Shown here: positions 25,901 through 37,700 of the stretch, in pieces
How positions within the stretch are numbered: position 1 is the stretch's first letter
Layout of the letters: each line of letters opens with the position of its first letter
Source of the DNA: Gordionus sp. m RMFG-2023
Taxonomy: Eukaryota > Nematomorpha > Gordioida > Chordodea > Parachordodidae
Assembly (NCBI RefSeq): GCF_954871325.1
Contig: NC_088775.1
Span: 30,357,561-30,421,560 of the forward strand
Length of the DNA: 64,000 nucleotides
Reading direction: 5' to 3'
Position numbers and translations under genes: made by a program
The notes under the pieces: model-generated
Databases searched by the model: none
The model's input: the letters and a program-made list of their open reading frames with translations, nothing else
Told to the model about the DNA's origin: nothing

Positions 25901-27097
25901 TCTTGTTTAACTTCCAAACTAGGTAACTTAATTTTATCGATATCATTCTTTATTATTATTTCTTTATTTACCTCATTAATCACGGGGATGTTTTCAAAAA
26001 TATTTTACCAATTGTAGTCAGGATCTATTGTTTTTATATCATACCAACCTAAAATTGGCTCAATTTTCAACTTTGTTATCCATAACGTTATACTTTTATT
26101 AATTCCAGGTAACTTTATCATATAATAACCTAAAACTTTAACTATGCTACCATCTAATTGTCTGGCTCTTATTTTCTTTACAATGAATTCTTTTTCTGGC
26201 TCAAATTTCTTAAAATCCTTTACATTCATAAGGCTAATTCCAGCTCCTGTATCTAATAAAAAATGTATTTCTGCTTCTTCTATTTTTATCTTAATTATCG
26301 GGCATTTATTTTTCTTTAAAAAATTTTCTAATTTAATCTTTCGCATATCTTCACAACTCAAATTATTTGTCCTATATATTTCTAAATTCAGATTTTCTAT
26401 ATTTATATCTCTTTTTTATCTGTACTTTTATTATCATTTGATTCATAATTAAGAAAATTCGAAAAATTATTATTATTAAAAATAAATTTATTTTCTACTA
26501 GCCAATTCTTACATCTGTCTTGTGTACGTCCATCTTGACCGCATTTGTTACACCTCAATAAAAAATTGTTCACTCTATATCTTTTAGCTAAATGGCCATT
26601 CTTAATAGATCTCGCGCATTTTAAATCTTTAGTTAATTCATATTGTCGCGACATATGACTAGGCTGACCATAACTATAACAATATGTCTCATGTTTGTAT
26701 CCTGTCTTAAATTATCTTTTTCTATTATCAATCTTTTAACTTCCTCAACAATTTTTCCTTCAATTCGGACGTATTTCTTCCTATGCTTACTCCTAAAGCG
26801 AAACTTAAAAATATGATCAATATTAAAATCAAAACAATATTATAAACTAAAATATCTACAAAATTAAATTGACTTATGTACATATATAGAGTTAACTAGC
26901 CAACGAATTAACATTAATTTAACTAATTTTAAAGAATTAATTGTATATAAGAAAATTAATAAGCTTATAATACTAATATATATAACATATATATATTGTT
27001 TTTAATATCCTTTTATATATGGTGAAATCTAAAGCTCTCTGCTTTGGTATAATTTTTGTCTTTATTTTCCTCACTCCGGTACCACTTTTTAAAGTAG

Positions 27098-27336
27098 TGG
27101 TACTGGACTGAATGAATTTAAATACAAAATAATTAAATCAATTTCAATTTTATTTAAGAAAAAACAGAAATAATCATTTTTATAGTAATATTATATATTA
27201 TAATCCTTTGTCAACATTTGCATATTCCTCCAAATTATAAGAAACACAAAACTTAATAATATTATCCAAAAATTATGAATAAAATAACAACATAAAAATT
27301 AAAATAATCAACACAAAGTAAAACATAAAATTAACA
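27098..27336 (-). repeat. 5' LTR of the minus-strand gypsy fossil
   Basis: About 239 bp, the partner of 22692-22913. In element sense it begins TGTTAATTTTATG at 27336 and is followed inward by a possible primer-binding region near 27070-27095. Confidence 0.8.
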
Positions 27337-27699
27337 AGATGGGTCCATAGTTTTACACTGGTTAAGAGTGGCGAAGGTTAACGGTCCTGGCTAAAAATAG
27401 AAAACACGAGCTTTATATAGAGCAAACGGAATTCGTATAATATAATTCGATTTTATATTCTATATTATGTAAGAACAAGAATCCTGGTTATAATCGATAA
27501 ATGCATACTATTATATCTATATATATAATCTCCTTAATCAAGAAATGAACGTTTTCGTATAATCCTAGTGTTAAATTTTATTTTTTCTATCAACTTTCCT
27601 ATAATCTTAAGGTTAAATTTTATTTTTTCTGTCATCTTAATTTTTTTATATCATCATAATGTTTAATAAATCGATATAAACCTACTTAAATTTTTAGAA

Positions 27700-27775
27700 A
27701 TTTTTTTTTATATCAACGAGATTCGAACCACAGTCTTTACGTGTTCTTTCCTACTCAGTCCTCTTCTATCTTAAA
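27700..27775 (-). repeat. tRNA-derived SINE-like fragment
   Basis: On the minus strand GGACTGAGTAGGAAAG resembles a tRNA D-arm/A box and GTGGTTCGAATC is an exact B-box match, followed by a short A-rich tail. The distance between the boxes is shorter than in a tRNA and the T stem does not pair, so it is not a tRNA gene. A degenerate SINE head is the best guess. Confidence 0.35.
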
Positions 27776-27858
27776 TTTTATAATACAAAAATTCTTATAT
27801 ATGAATCTATATATAACTTAATTTATTTATACATAAACATTCATTATATAAGTACAAA

Positions 27859-28202
27859 CAGCGTCTACATGACAGGATTTTCACTGGATGCAAACCCCCT
27901 TCAAAAGCCTATACCTACCCCCCCCCCTAAAAAATTCCCGCCAAAGGATAGCAGAAAGTTTTATTTGGAAAATAATGTCTGATTGTTTGCAATATATAGA
28001 TTTGTGATGAATTGTAATATAATAGGTCAATAATAAAAGTATTAATTTTTACAGCAATAAATTTTGTTCCATTTCATCTCAAAATTTAATAGATAACCCC
28101 CCCAAAAAATCCTACCCCCACTAAAGCCGTCTACCCTCCCCCCCCCCTCAAAAAAAAATAAGATACTAACTGTTCTGACCCCCTCAGCTCATGTAGACGC
28201 TG
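27859..28202. mobile_element. 344-bp hAT MITE with 8-bp TSD
   Basis: The ends CAGCGTCTACATGA at 27859 and TCATGTAGACGCTG ending at 28202 are perfect 14-bp inverted repeats. They are flanked by the exact 8-bp duplication AGTACAAA at 27851-27858 and 28203-28210. C homopolymers lie near both ends (about 27920 and 28138), as in other hAT elements here. No coding capacity. Confidence 0.95.
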
Positions 28203-28210
28203 AGTACAAA

Positions 28211-28725
28211 AATATAAGATATTTAATCTTCCAAGCTATTATCTCATTTTATCTACTATTTCTTTTTGTAGGTATCATTTTTCGCGTATATTATACCCAT
28301 TTTGTTGTAAGCCAATTATAATTAAATCGTTATCATGAAAAATAGAAATAATTCAAAACAAACAAAAGTTTACTTATTTAGTAAGTTTTATAAAATACTT
28401 TTATTATTTTAAGTGTTCGTAAATTGCGTAGTCATGTAAAATCAAGAAATATCAAACCTTTATTAGTTTCATTACCTACACCTCAAAATGCTAATTAATT
28501 TAAATCAATCTTTTCCCACTGATTTATCAAATAAAACTGCTATGATTCGTGCATGCGCTACCCGTTTTCGTCAAAAGTTATAACACACTTTTACTTCTAA
28601 AATTTCTTTAATAACGACGCCTAAAAATAAAAATAATTCCAGCCAAACAAAAGTTTACTTTTTTGACCATCAATTCTCATTTTTCTCTCTTATATATGAA
28701 TCAGAAATTATGAATATCTTAGGAG
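28211..28725. other. Helitron interior, no gene
   Basis: AT-rich sequence between the MITE and the gypsy element, belonging by position to the non-autonomous Helitron. No open frame or repeat is supported. Confidence 0.5.
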
Positions 28726-28730
28726 GTATG

Positions 28731-28878
28731 TGTAATATAAATTGAATTTAAATTGAATATAATATTAACTTTTCGTTTGTAAATTATATAACCTGAAGGA
28801 TTGAATTCATGATATATATATACGTGATATTTTGTATTAAATATACTTTTACTTACTTTTATTTAATAAAACACTTCA
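28731..28878 (+). repeat. 5' LTR of the plus-strand gypsy element
   Basis: 148 bp with TG...CA ends. An AATAAA signal is near its right end, and it is followed at once by the primer-binding site. Short for a Ty3/gypsy LTR. Confidence 0.93.
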
Positions 28879-31800
28879 TTGGCGACGATATTTTTAGAGA
28901 AGATTTATTTGATTTATTAAATTTAAAGTAAAAGACTCAATGGAAGTAGCTCCTATTAAAGTTGAAGATTCAATGGAAGTAGTCCCTATTAAAGTTAAAG
29001 ACTCAATGGAAGTAGTTCCTATTAAATTCCATATTCCAGAATTCGTCAAAGAAAAAGTAAATATTCAGGACTACTTATTTAACTTGGAGTTAATTTATAA
29101 AGTAAGAAATATTATAGATTTAAATACAAAAAAAGACCTGCTTTTAGCCTATATCGGAACAGACAATCTTATCAAAATTAAGAACTTTCACTTTCCAATA
29201 AATTTAGAGATGATAAATTATGATACTTTAATAAAAAGCTTAAATTTGGTGTTCAAGGATAGTTCGAGCATTTTCGTAAATAGGAAAAATTTTTTTACGC
29301 TAAAAAGATGTAATGAGACAATTATTAACTTTTCAATTAGGGTTAAAACTGTCTGTTCTCTTTGTAATTTTAAACCGCCTTTTGATGAACTTTAAGAGAT
29401 ATATTTATCCTAGGAGTAGGCTTACCTGAGTTGGACAAAGAACTTCGGTCAAAGTATATCGAAGGCAATATTACTTTTGAAGAGACCGTGCGTTTAGCGG
29501 TCGCGCTGTCTTCGTTGGAAAATGAAACCCAGACTGAAGTTAATAAAATAATTAAAAATAAGCCAACACAGGGTTCGAAAAATAATTATTTTAGAAATAA
29601 TAATTATACTAACGTCAATAGATTCAATAATAATAAACACTTTAGTAACAATTATATTCCTAATAATAATTAGAGACCTAGTATCAAACCTAACTCTATT
29701 CAAAAGAAAGTGATATGCTTTCGTTGCGGTAAGGCAAACCACATAGCGAAAGATTGTAGAACCCATGCCATACAAATGATTCTGCCACGGACACCTCGTC
29801 TGTCATTTTCAAATAAAGCTACCATCGATGCGAAGATAAATGGGTTGCAGCTAGCTATGGAGTTTGATACCGGCGCCGCGTGTAGTGTGATTGATGAGGT
29901 CACCTGGAATCGTATTGGCAGACCACAACTATCAGCGGCTTATAAATTAGTGGGATATAATCATATCCAAATCGAAGTACTAGGTAAATGTACCGTAGAA
30001 GTCAAAGTAAAAAATATTTCGAAATTTTTACTTATTTGGGTAGTTAAAGGGGAGAATTCCCTTATTTTTGGGATGCCTTTCATTAGAGAATTTGATATAA
30101 AACTACCGGAAGAAGTTCGTATTAATAAAATAAATATGAATGTTCCCTCTTTAAATACGATTGCTTCAAAATTCCCTCAAGTTTTAAAAAAAAATTAGGT
30201 GAAATCAAACTGCAAAAGGCAGTCATCCGAATAGAACCGAACACGTTACCGATTGCATTACCAGCAAGAAGAGTTCCTTTTCCGTTGCGTCGAACCATTG
30301 AAGCTGAGTTGGACAGACTTTTAGACGAAGGCGTTATCGAGAAGGTGGATCCAACAATAACTCCAATCACTTGGACTACGCCAACGGTTAATATCTTAAA
30401 GAAATCCGGTGCCGTACGGATATGCGGAGATTTTCGTTTAACAATCAACAAATATCTAGCCATCGATAACGATTTACTACCAACTTTCGTCGACCTAACA
30501 AATAAAATCGCGGGTGGTAAAATATTTTCAACAATAGATTTAAGAGATGCATTTTTACAATTCGGAGTTAGTCCAGAATGTAGGGACCTTTTAGTAATTT
30601 CGACACATGTCGGTTATTACCGATACCAAAGAATTCCATTTGGTTTGACTAGCGCTCTGATAATATTCCAACGCTTTATGAAAAACCTATCAAAGGGAAT
30701 TCCTATGGTTAGTGTATTTTTAGACGACATAATTATTGCAGGTGAGAATAATTCCGATCATATAGTTAATTTGGAAGAAGTATTAAGAAGATTTGAGAAG
30801 GCTGGACTGACCACGACGACCGATAAAATTAAAATCGGAGAAAAGTCAGTCACTTATTTAGGTCATGTTATTGACAGTTTCGGAATTCACCCTACAGAAG
30901 ATAAGATTAGCGCTATAAAAAATTTTAAAACACCTTCCAATGTTAAAGAACTACGTTCATTTCTTGGAATAGTGAATTATCATGAGGCATTTATTAAAAA
31001 TTTGCATTCTATTTGTGCGCCTTTACACCGACTAACGAGTAAAAATGTTGGTTGGTTATGGTCAGCTAAAGAAAATGAAATATTTACTAAAGTTAAAAAT
31101 ATATTGTCAAAAGAAGATACAATAATTCCTTATTCAGCCGATATCCCTGTCGTGATTTCTTGTGACGCTTCCGAAGATGGTCTAGGAGCTGTTATTGCAC
31201 ACCGATTTCTTACTGGCCAGGAGAAACCGATTGCTTACGCATCGAGGAACACTTTCGGCGGCTGAAAAGAATAATGCCACAATTGATCGGGAGGCTTCGG
31301 CGATCATGTTCGCTATCGAGAAGTTTCATCAATATATTTTTGGAAGACATTTTATCTTGGTTACTGATCATAAACCATTACAATATATTTTAGGTGATAA
31401 AAGAGATCTTAACAAAATAACAAATAACCGTTTAATACGGTGGGCGACGAAACTATTAAATTATGATTATGAGATAATATATAGACCAGGTAATCAAAAT
31501 AAATGTGCCGATGCTCTGTCCCGTTTGGGGGTAGAGAAAGCAAAAACCAATGAAGTTACAAAAAAATTCGAAGAAGAAATCAGAGGATTAAAAATTAATT
31601 TAATAGAGGATTTATCTTTCACACGCAGTAAAGTCGTAAGTGAAACGAGCAATTATATAAACCTAAAAGAGATTATTAAATTAATAAAAAATCATTGGTA
31701 TATTGATAATATAAATAATTATTCGGAGATTGTAAAAAAATATATTTCGATTAAAGATAATATTTCGTTCGAAGAAGGATTGTTATTGTATAATGATAGA

Positions 31801-32858
31801 ATTATTATTCCAGATATTTTAAAAAAGGAGGTTTTATATGTGATTCATCGAGGACATCCTGGGATATTGGGGATGAAATCATTGTGTAGATATTACGTGT
31901 TTTGGACAAATCTCGATACGGATGTTGAAGACTTTGTTAAATGTTGTAAGAGTTGTCAAGAAGGAAGGCCGGGAGCTAAAGAAGTGCCATTATACAATTG
32001 GAACATTCCTACCCGACCTTGGGAACGATTACACATTGATTTGACAGGCCCCGTATCTGGAAAATATTGGTTAATTTGCGTAGACGCTTTTACCAAATGG
32101 GTTGAAGTTGCAATTTTAACACATATTAATTCGGCGAGTGTAATAAATAATCTGCGTAATTATTTCGCTAGATTTGGGTTACCTCGCTACATTGTCTCAG
32201 ATAACGGTACTCAGTTTACTGGATCTGAATTCAAAACGTTTCTTTTTAAAAACAATATAAAACATTTTAGATCGGCCCCTTATAGCCCCAAATCGAATGG
32301 TTTGGCTGAACGATATATACGGACGATAAAGACATGTTTCTATGCTGGAAGGAGATGTGGGACTCCGGACCAGTTAAATTTAGCAAATGTTTTAATTACT
32401 CACCGTAATACTCCCAATGCAACTACTGGTAAATCTCCTGCCGAGATGATGTTTGGAAGGTCGCTTAGGACGACATTGGATCAGTGGAAATTATCAACGA
32501 GAGAAAGGACGGAAAACGCTCTATGGAAACAAAAGTACTACAAAGATAGAAGTGTTATAACCTCGGGAGTTTGTAGAGCAGCAAAAAGTTTGGATAGCAA
32601 ACGAAAGGACAGCAGGGTGGCATGAAGGAAAAGTGTTACAACGAAAAAGCGCAATATTGTACGATGTGGAATCAGAGGGGATCGTTAAAAACAAGCATGC
32701 AGATCAATTGAGGGATGCACATACACAAGAGAAGGAAATACCCGTTACGTTGACCGAAGAAGTGGAAAAGGCAGAACATGAGAATACAACTCTTGAAAAA
32801 AGAGTTTCGAAACCCCCATTACGTTATCACGATGAATTCAATTTATAGTGGGGAGAAC

Positions 32859-32975
32859 TGTAATATAAATTGAATATAATATTAACTTTTCGTTTGTAAA
32901 TTATATAACCTGAAGGATTGAATTCATAATATATATATAATACTTTTACTTACTTTTATTTAATAAAACACTTCA
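32859..32975 (+). repeat. 3' LTR of the plus-strand gypsy element
   Basis: 117 bp with TG...CA ends, preceded by the polypurine tract and followed by the GTATG duplication. It aligns to the 5' LTR along its whole length. Confidence 0.93.
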
Positions 32976-33180
32976 GTATGATTAACAAATTTACCTCTTT
33001 CTCTATTTTAAATAAAATTATTAATAAAGTTTATTTAGTACCATACACACAAACTAACTTATTACCCCTCAACCCCGTCATTCTTGATGGGTTATTAGTT
33101 AGTGTAATAATAAATATAACTGGTAATTTACTGTTATTACACGCTTTTTAGCGTTATATATTTCCGGTCGGCCAACTACA

Positions 33181-34173
33181 AAGTTTTGGATAGAGAATCA
33201 AATTCTGAGTTCAATGATATAAATATATTCAAAATTACTTTTAAAATGTTAGCCTTTCCCCTATAAATGTCTTTCGCGACAAAAAATTTATTTTGTGAAA
33301 TGGAAACATAAAAAAATACATCTAAGCGGTTTTGGATAGAGAATTAAATTCTGAGTTCAATGATATAAATATATTCAAAATTACTTTTAAAATGTTAGCC
33401 TTTCCCCTATAAATGTCTTTCGCGACAAAAAATTTATTTTGTGAACCGGAAACGTAAGAAAATATATCTAAGCGGTTTTGGATAGAGAATTAAATTCTGA
33501 CTTCAATGATATAAATATATTCAAAATTACTATTAAAATGTTAGCCTTTCCCATATAAATGTCTTTCGCGACAAAAAATTTATTTTGTGAACCGGAAACG
33601 TAAAAAAATACATCTAAGCGGTTTTGGATAGAAAATTAAATTCTGAGTTCAATGATATAAATTTATTCAAAATTACTTTTAAAATGTTAGCCTTTCCTCT
33701 ATAAATGTCTTTCGCGACAAAAAACTTATTTTGTGAACCGGAAACGTAAAAAAATACATCTAAGCGGTTTTGGATAGAGAATTAAATTCTGAGCTCAATG
33801 ATATAAATATATTCAAAATTACTTTTAAAATGTTTGCCTTTCCCCTATAAATGTCTTTCGCGACAAAAAATTTATTTTGTGAACCGGAAACGTAAAAAAA
33901 ATACATCCAAGCGGTTTTGGATAGAGAATTAAATTCTGAGTTCAATGATATAAATATATTCAAAATTACTTTTAAAATGTTAGCCTTTCCCCTATAAATG
34001 TCTTTCGCGACAAAAAATTTATTTTGTGAACCGGAAACGTAAAAAAATACATCTAAGCGGTTTTGGATAGAGAATTAAATTCTGTGTTCAATGATATAAA
34101 TATATTCAAATTACTTTTAAAATGTTAGCCTTTCCCCTATAAAAGTCTTTCGCGACAAAAAATTTATTTTGTG
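33181..34173 (+). repeat. 146-bp tandem repeat, left arm
   Basis: Units (TCTAAGCGGTTTTGGATAGAG onward) start at 33321, 33467, 33613, 33759, 33906 and 34052, all 146-147 bp apart, plus an earlier partial unit from about 33181. Each unit contains TTTCGCGACAAAAAA and ACCGGAAACGTAAAA. Short open frames across it are repeat artefacts. The array is cut at 34181 by the hAT insertion and resumes at 40888. Confidence 0.95.
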
Positions 34174-34701
34174 TACCGGAAGTGTTGTTAATTGGTTGGT
34201 TGTATAAAACCAGACCCGGGGTTTGGGTCTAAAAAATCGACCAAACCAGCTCTGAGCACAGACCCGGAGTTCAGACCCGAGGTTCAGACCCGGGGTCGTG
34301 TCGTGTAACGATTTAATAAACAAGTTAATAATTAAATATTTTTTTATTGCAATAATAATAATGACTGATAGAGGGCAGGGCGGGTCTAGGTCTTGGGGGG
34401 TCAGGAATAATTTATCAAAACAAAATATCGATATATGGGTAAAATATAATCTAAACTAAATAACTTTAGATTAAAAGTATTCATTTTTTATCTTGATGGG
34501 TATATAACTTGGTTTTGGAGGTGGATGGGGTAGGGGGGGGCGGGGTGAAAGTGGGGGTGGGGTGAAAAATAATATTTTTTGATATGGAAATAAAAATATT
34601 TTTTTGTAATAATAATAATAATATTGATCACTCATACAGGGCGGGTATAGGTATTGGGGGGGGGGGGGTCAGGTATATATTAACACAAAATATCGATATG
34701 G

Positions 34702-37700
34702 GTGTTGTTTAATTGGTTGGTTGTGTAAATCCCAAACCCGAGGTGGGTTTAATAAAATTACTGCGATCTACATTAGCAATATTTATATAAGAAAATAAGC
34801 CAGCATTAACTCGAACCCCATAAATAATGTTGTTTTAACTATTTTAATTAAAAATTATTTATCAATAATATCGAACTTAAATAGGAAAATCCTGCAAGCA
34901 ACTCAGCTTATGACTAAAAATTTTTTAATCGGGGACACTTAGGGCTTGGAAATAATTAAAATGAATTATTATGTAGGTTTGCTTATAGATTATTTCTATA
35001 CCATCCTGATCTTAGTTCAGAATTAGATACGAACTTTCTGACCGAATTTATTTAATTTCATCAACTATGTAGCTAATTTTTTTAATACCCCTATTTTCTT
35101 ATGTGATCAAAAAAGTAAATTATATATTTCTACATGATTTTAAAATCTAAAATAAAGATGTGATTGATATTAACGAGTGACTGCGTCTCTAGTTTCTATA
35201 AATATAATAAAAATTTTTATTTTACATAAAAAATTCAACATAAATATGATTAATTTAGATCTATTTAAAAATATTTCCCGTCAACATTCTCGATGGAAAC
35301 AGTTATAATTATAAATTTAATGAAAATTAATTTCCATTTTTTTAGATTTCGGAAGAAAAGGAAGTTTTTCAAAAAATTTCTAAAACACATTTGTTTTCAA
35401 TTATAATTTTATTCGTATTCGTAATATCATCATCATCGTCATAGCTTTTCTTATTATGTATAATATAATTATAATAAGCATATTAAAACTGAAACAGAAA
35501 ATAAAATATAAAAATAAAAATAAAATCACATAATTAGTAATCACTATTTTCAAACTTCAAAGATATGTATTATATATAGATCGAATTTCCTTTTCGATAT
35601 ATCATATCGTATTCGTATGTGAGTTAAAGAGGCTGTGAAATATATTAAATCAAAAAAGTAGTAATTACCTCAATTATATGGATCTTGTTTTGTTATTTGG
35701 TTTAAAGAACCATTTGAAAAATAATTATTTAAGTTAAATTACAGGACGTTTTTAAAAAATAACAAAAATTTTCTCAACAATTTCTTTTAAGTTTTTAATA
35801 GTAAATTTTATTTTATTTTTGCAATAAAAATTTTTATATAAGGGGTTTTATTTTTGATAAAATCGTTAACATATTTCATTAAACATCATATTCATAACTT
35901 AATAACCCCCACTTCAAAAATATTAAAAAAATTTGAAATTGAATAATAAAATTATTTTTCTATTTAAACAATAATAATTAATTTTAACTTCAAAAAAACA
36001 AACGGAAGTTTTATTTTTAAAAACTATATATAGAAGAATAAAAATAGTATAATTAATAAAATAATTTATTTTAAATATTAAAGTTTTCTTCTAAAATTTT
36101 TCAAGCTTTAATCGTTTTTTACAAAACTAAATAATTTTTTAAAAGTAATGTGTAACATTTTAGAAGATGATTATTGGTCTGATTCTGATTATTTTAATGG
36201 TGAACAATCAACCTCAACACCGATTTCACCTGTAAACATTCCAAGCGAGGATTTTTCATTATCTCAGTCTATTGGACAAGAATTAGTTGTTTCATTTTCT
36301 GGGGATTCTACATCATCCAATTCTGTAGATATAAAAAATTCTTTCGCGCTGACTCCCAAGAAGTCGAGGAAGAGGTGCCTCTATTGCACTGCAATATACA
36401 GCCATACTACTTCACAAAGTATATTACTTTTTATTTATTTTTGGATTACCTTTATTTTCTCAAAAAACATTTTGTTACATTTTCTTATCAAAAAATATTT
36501 TGCATATCATATTTGTAGTATTTTTGACATATATTTTGGTATTATCGTTAACATTTATTAGAAATAATTTAGCCAGAAATTAAATTTTATTGTATTTATC
36601 ATAAAAATCTTATTTTTGTGTATGAAATTGCACAGAATAATAAAAGAAATATTCTACATAAATTCAAAAATATTAAATAAAATATTTACATAATAATATT
36701 TTTATTTTTTGTCAAGCTAATCTTAAGAAACATCTAAAGTCCGCGCACTCAACTATATTCACTGAGTTATCACAAATAATAACAAAAGATACGATGCCTG
36801 GGATTAGAAAGCCTCTAATACATGAGAATTTAAATATGAATAAACTTATATTAAACTTTTTAATAAAAACTTCAAGTCCATTTAGTTTAGTAGATAATGA
36901 ATTATTTAAAAAAAATGATATATTATTCAAATAGCCATCTTAAACTATGGTGTCGTCAAACCCTTTCCAAAAACTTAGGAAAAATATATGATATGGCAAA
37001 ATTACAACTTATAAATAAATTAAAAAACTTCAAACATAAATATTCAACTACTGATATCTGGACTTCGCAAAATTATTCATCTTTTTGCTCGCTAACACTT
37101 CACTACATAAACGATGACTGGAATATGATAAATGTAGCCCTAGATTTATTATCATTCCCCCACCCACATACGGGGGATGACATATCAACACTCTTGATAT
37201 CTTCTTTCCACGATTTTGAATTTAGTGATAATATAATTTCTATTACGCATGATAATGGCTCTAACGTGGTAAAAGCCACAAAATTAATAAAAAAACATTA
37301 CTATTTAAAATATAATACTGTGATATACAGTCATCGTTGTATGGCCCATATCATAAACCTAATCGTTAATGAGGGCTTCATATTTTTGGACGATAAATTG
37401 AAAAATATAATGGCTTTCGTTTCCAGATTACATGTGTCGCCTAAGTTATTGAAAACATATCAATCCTTTAATGGGGCTACAAAAATACCTCTTCCAGTGA
37501 AAACAAGATGGAATAGCGTGTATCTTATGATAGCAGCCATTAATAAAGTATAAAATAAAAATATTTTTGTATATTTATAATATTATTTCTTTTTATATCT
37601 ATTTATAGAATATCAAGGCAATACAACATCTCAGTGAGCTTGGATTAATTGAAACCGATTTGGCTCCTGAGAATATAGAATTCTTCTCAAATTTAGAAGA

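Larger units (their letters stand above)
22692..27336 (-). mobile_element. Ty3/gypsy LTR retrotransposon, decayed
   Basis: Two direct repeats bound it: 22692-22913 (3' LTR in element sense) and 27098-27336 (5' LTR). Read on the minus strand they start TGTTAATTTTATG and end with CA. Parts run in Ty3/gypsy order on the minus strand: nucleocapsid zinc knuckle about 26403-26654, aspartic protease (LLDTGAGISLM) about 26005-26361, reverse transcriptase about 24965-25804, and integrase core about 23750-24130. The LTRs match at roughly nine in ten aligned bases by eye, and coding is broken in many places (well over five), so it is an old fossil. No clean target duplication is seen. Confidence 0.85.
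28731..32975 (+). mobile_element. Ty3/gypsy LTR retrotransposon with short LTRs and 5-bp TSD
   Basis: The LTRs begin TGTAATATAAATTGAAT and end ACACTTCA. The exact 5-bp duplication GTATG lies at 28726-28730 and 32976-32980. The primer-binding site TGGCGACGAT directly follows the 5' LTR, and a purine-rich tract (GTGGGGAGAA) precedes the 3' LTR. Parts in order: gag (about 28940-29750) with zinc knuckle CFRCGKANHIAKDC, protease (FDTGAACSV), reverse transcriptase with FLDDI motif (about 30285-30900), RNase H (about 31140-31500), integrase with HHCC region and D,D,E core (about 31830-32500), and a short tail. The LTRs differ by few substitutions, so the insertion is fairly recent. Coding shows about five breaks; some boundaries could reflect read-through used by the family. 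Confidence 0.95.
27516..33102 (+). mobile_element. Non-autonomous Helitron containing two later insertions
   Basis: The left end reads A|TCTATATATATAATCTCC at 27516, a Helitron-type 5' start after A. The right end has the hairpin CCCCGTCATTCTTGATGGG (33073-33091) followed by TTATTAGTTAG and then T at 33103, the Helitron 3' pattern. Both termini resemble those of the 11-kb Helitron at 41231-52243 (5' TCTATTATAATAATCC; 3' hairpin then TTATCAACTAG), which supports the pairing. Removing the hAT MITE, the gypsy element and their target duplications leaves about 985 bp with no Rep or helicase coding, so it would need transposition proteins in trans. The pairing of ends is inference. Confidence 0.7.

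Noticed and set aside
27700-27775. Possible tRNA gene on the minus strand
   Set aside because: The B box is exact, but the T stem does not pair and the A-to-B spacing is too short. Kept only as a weak SINE-like fragment.
33760-34323. Minus-strand frames across the 146-bp repeat and hAT left end
   Set aside because: The translation is itself repeated with the satellite period and crosses the transposon boundary.
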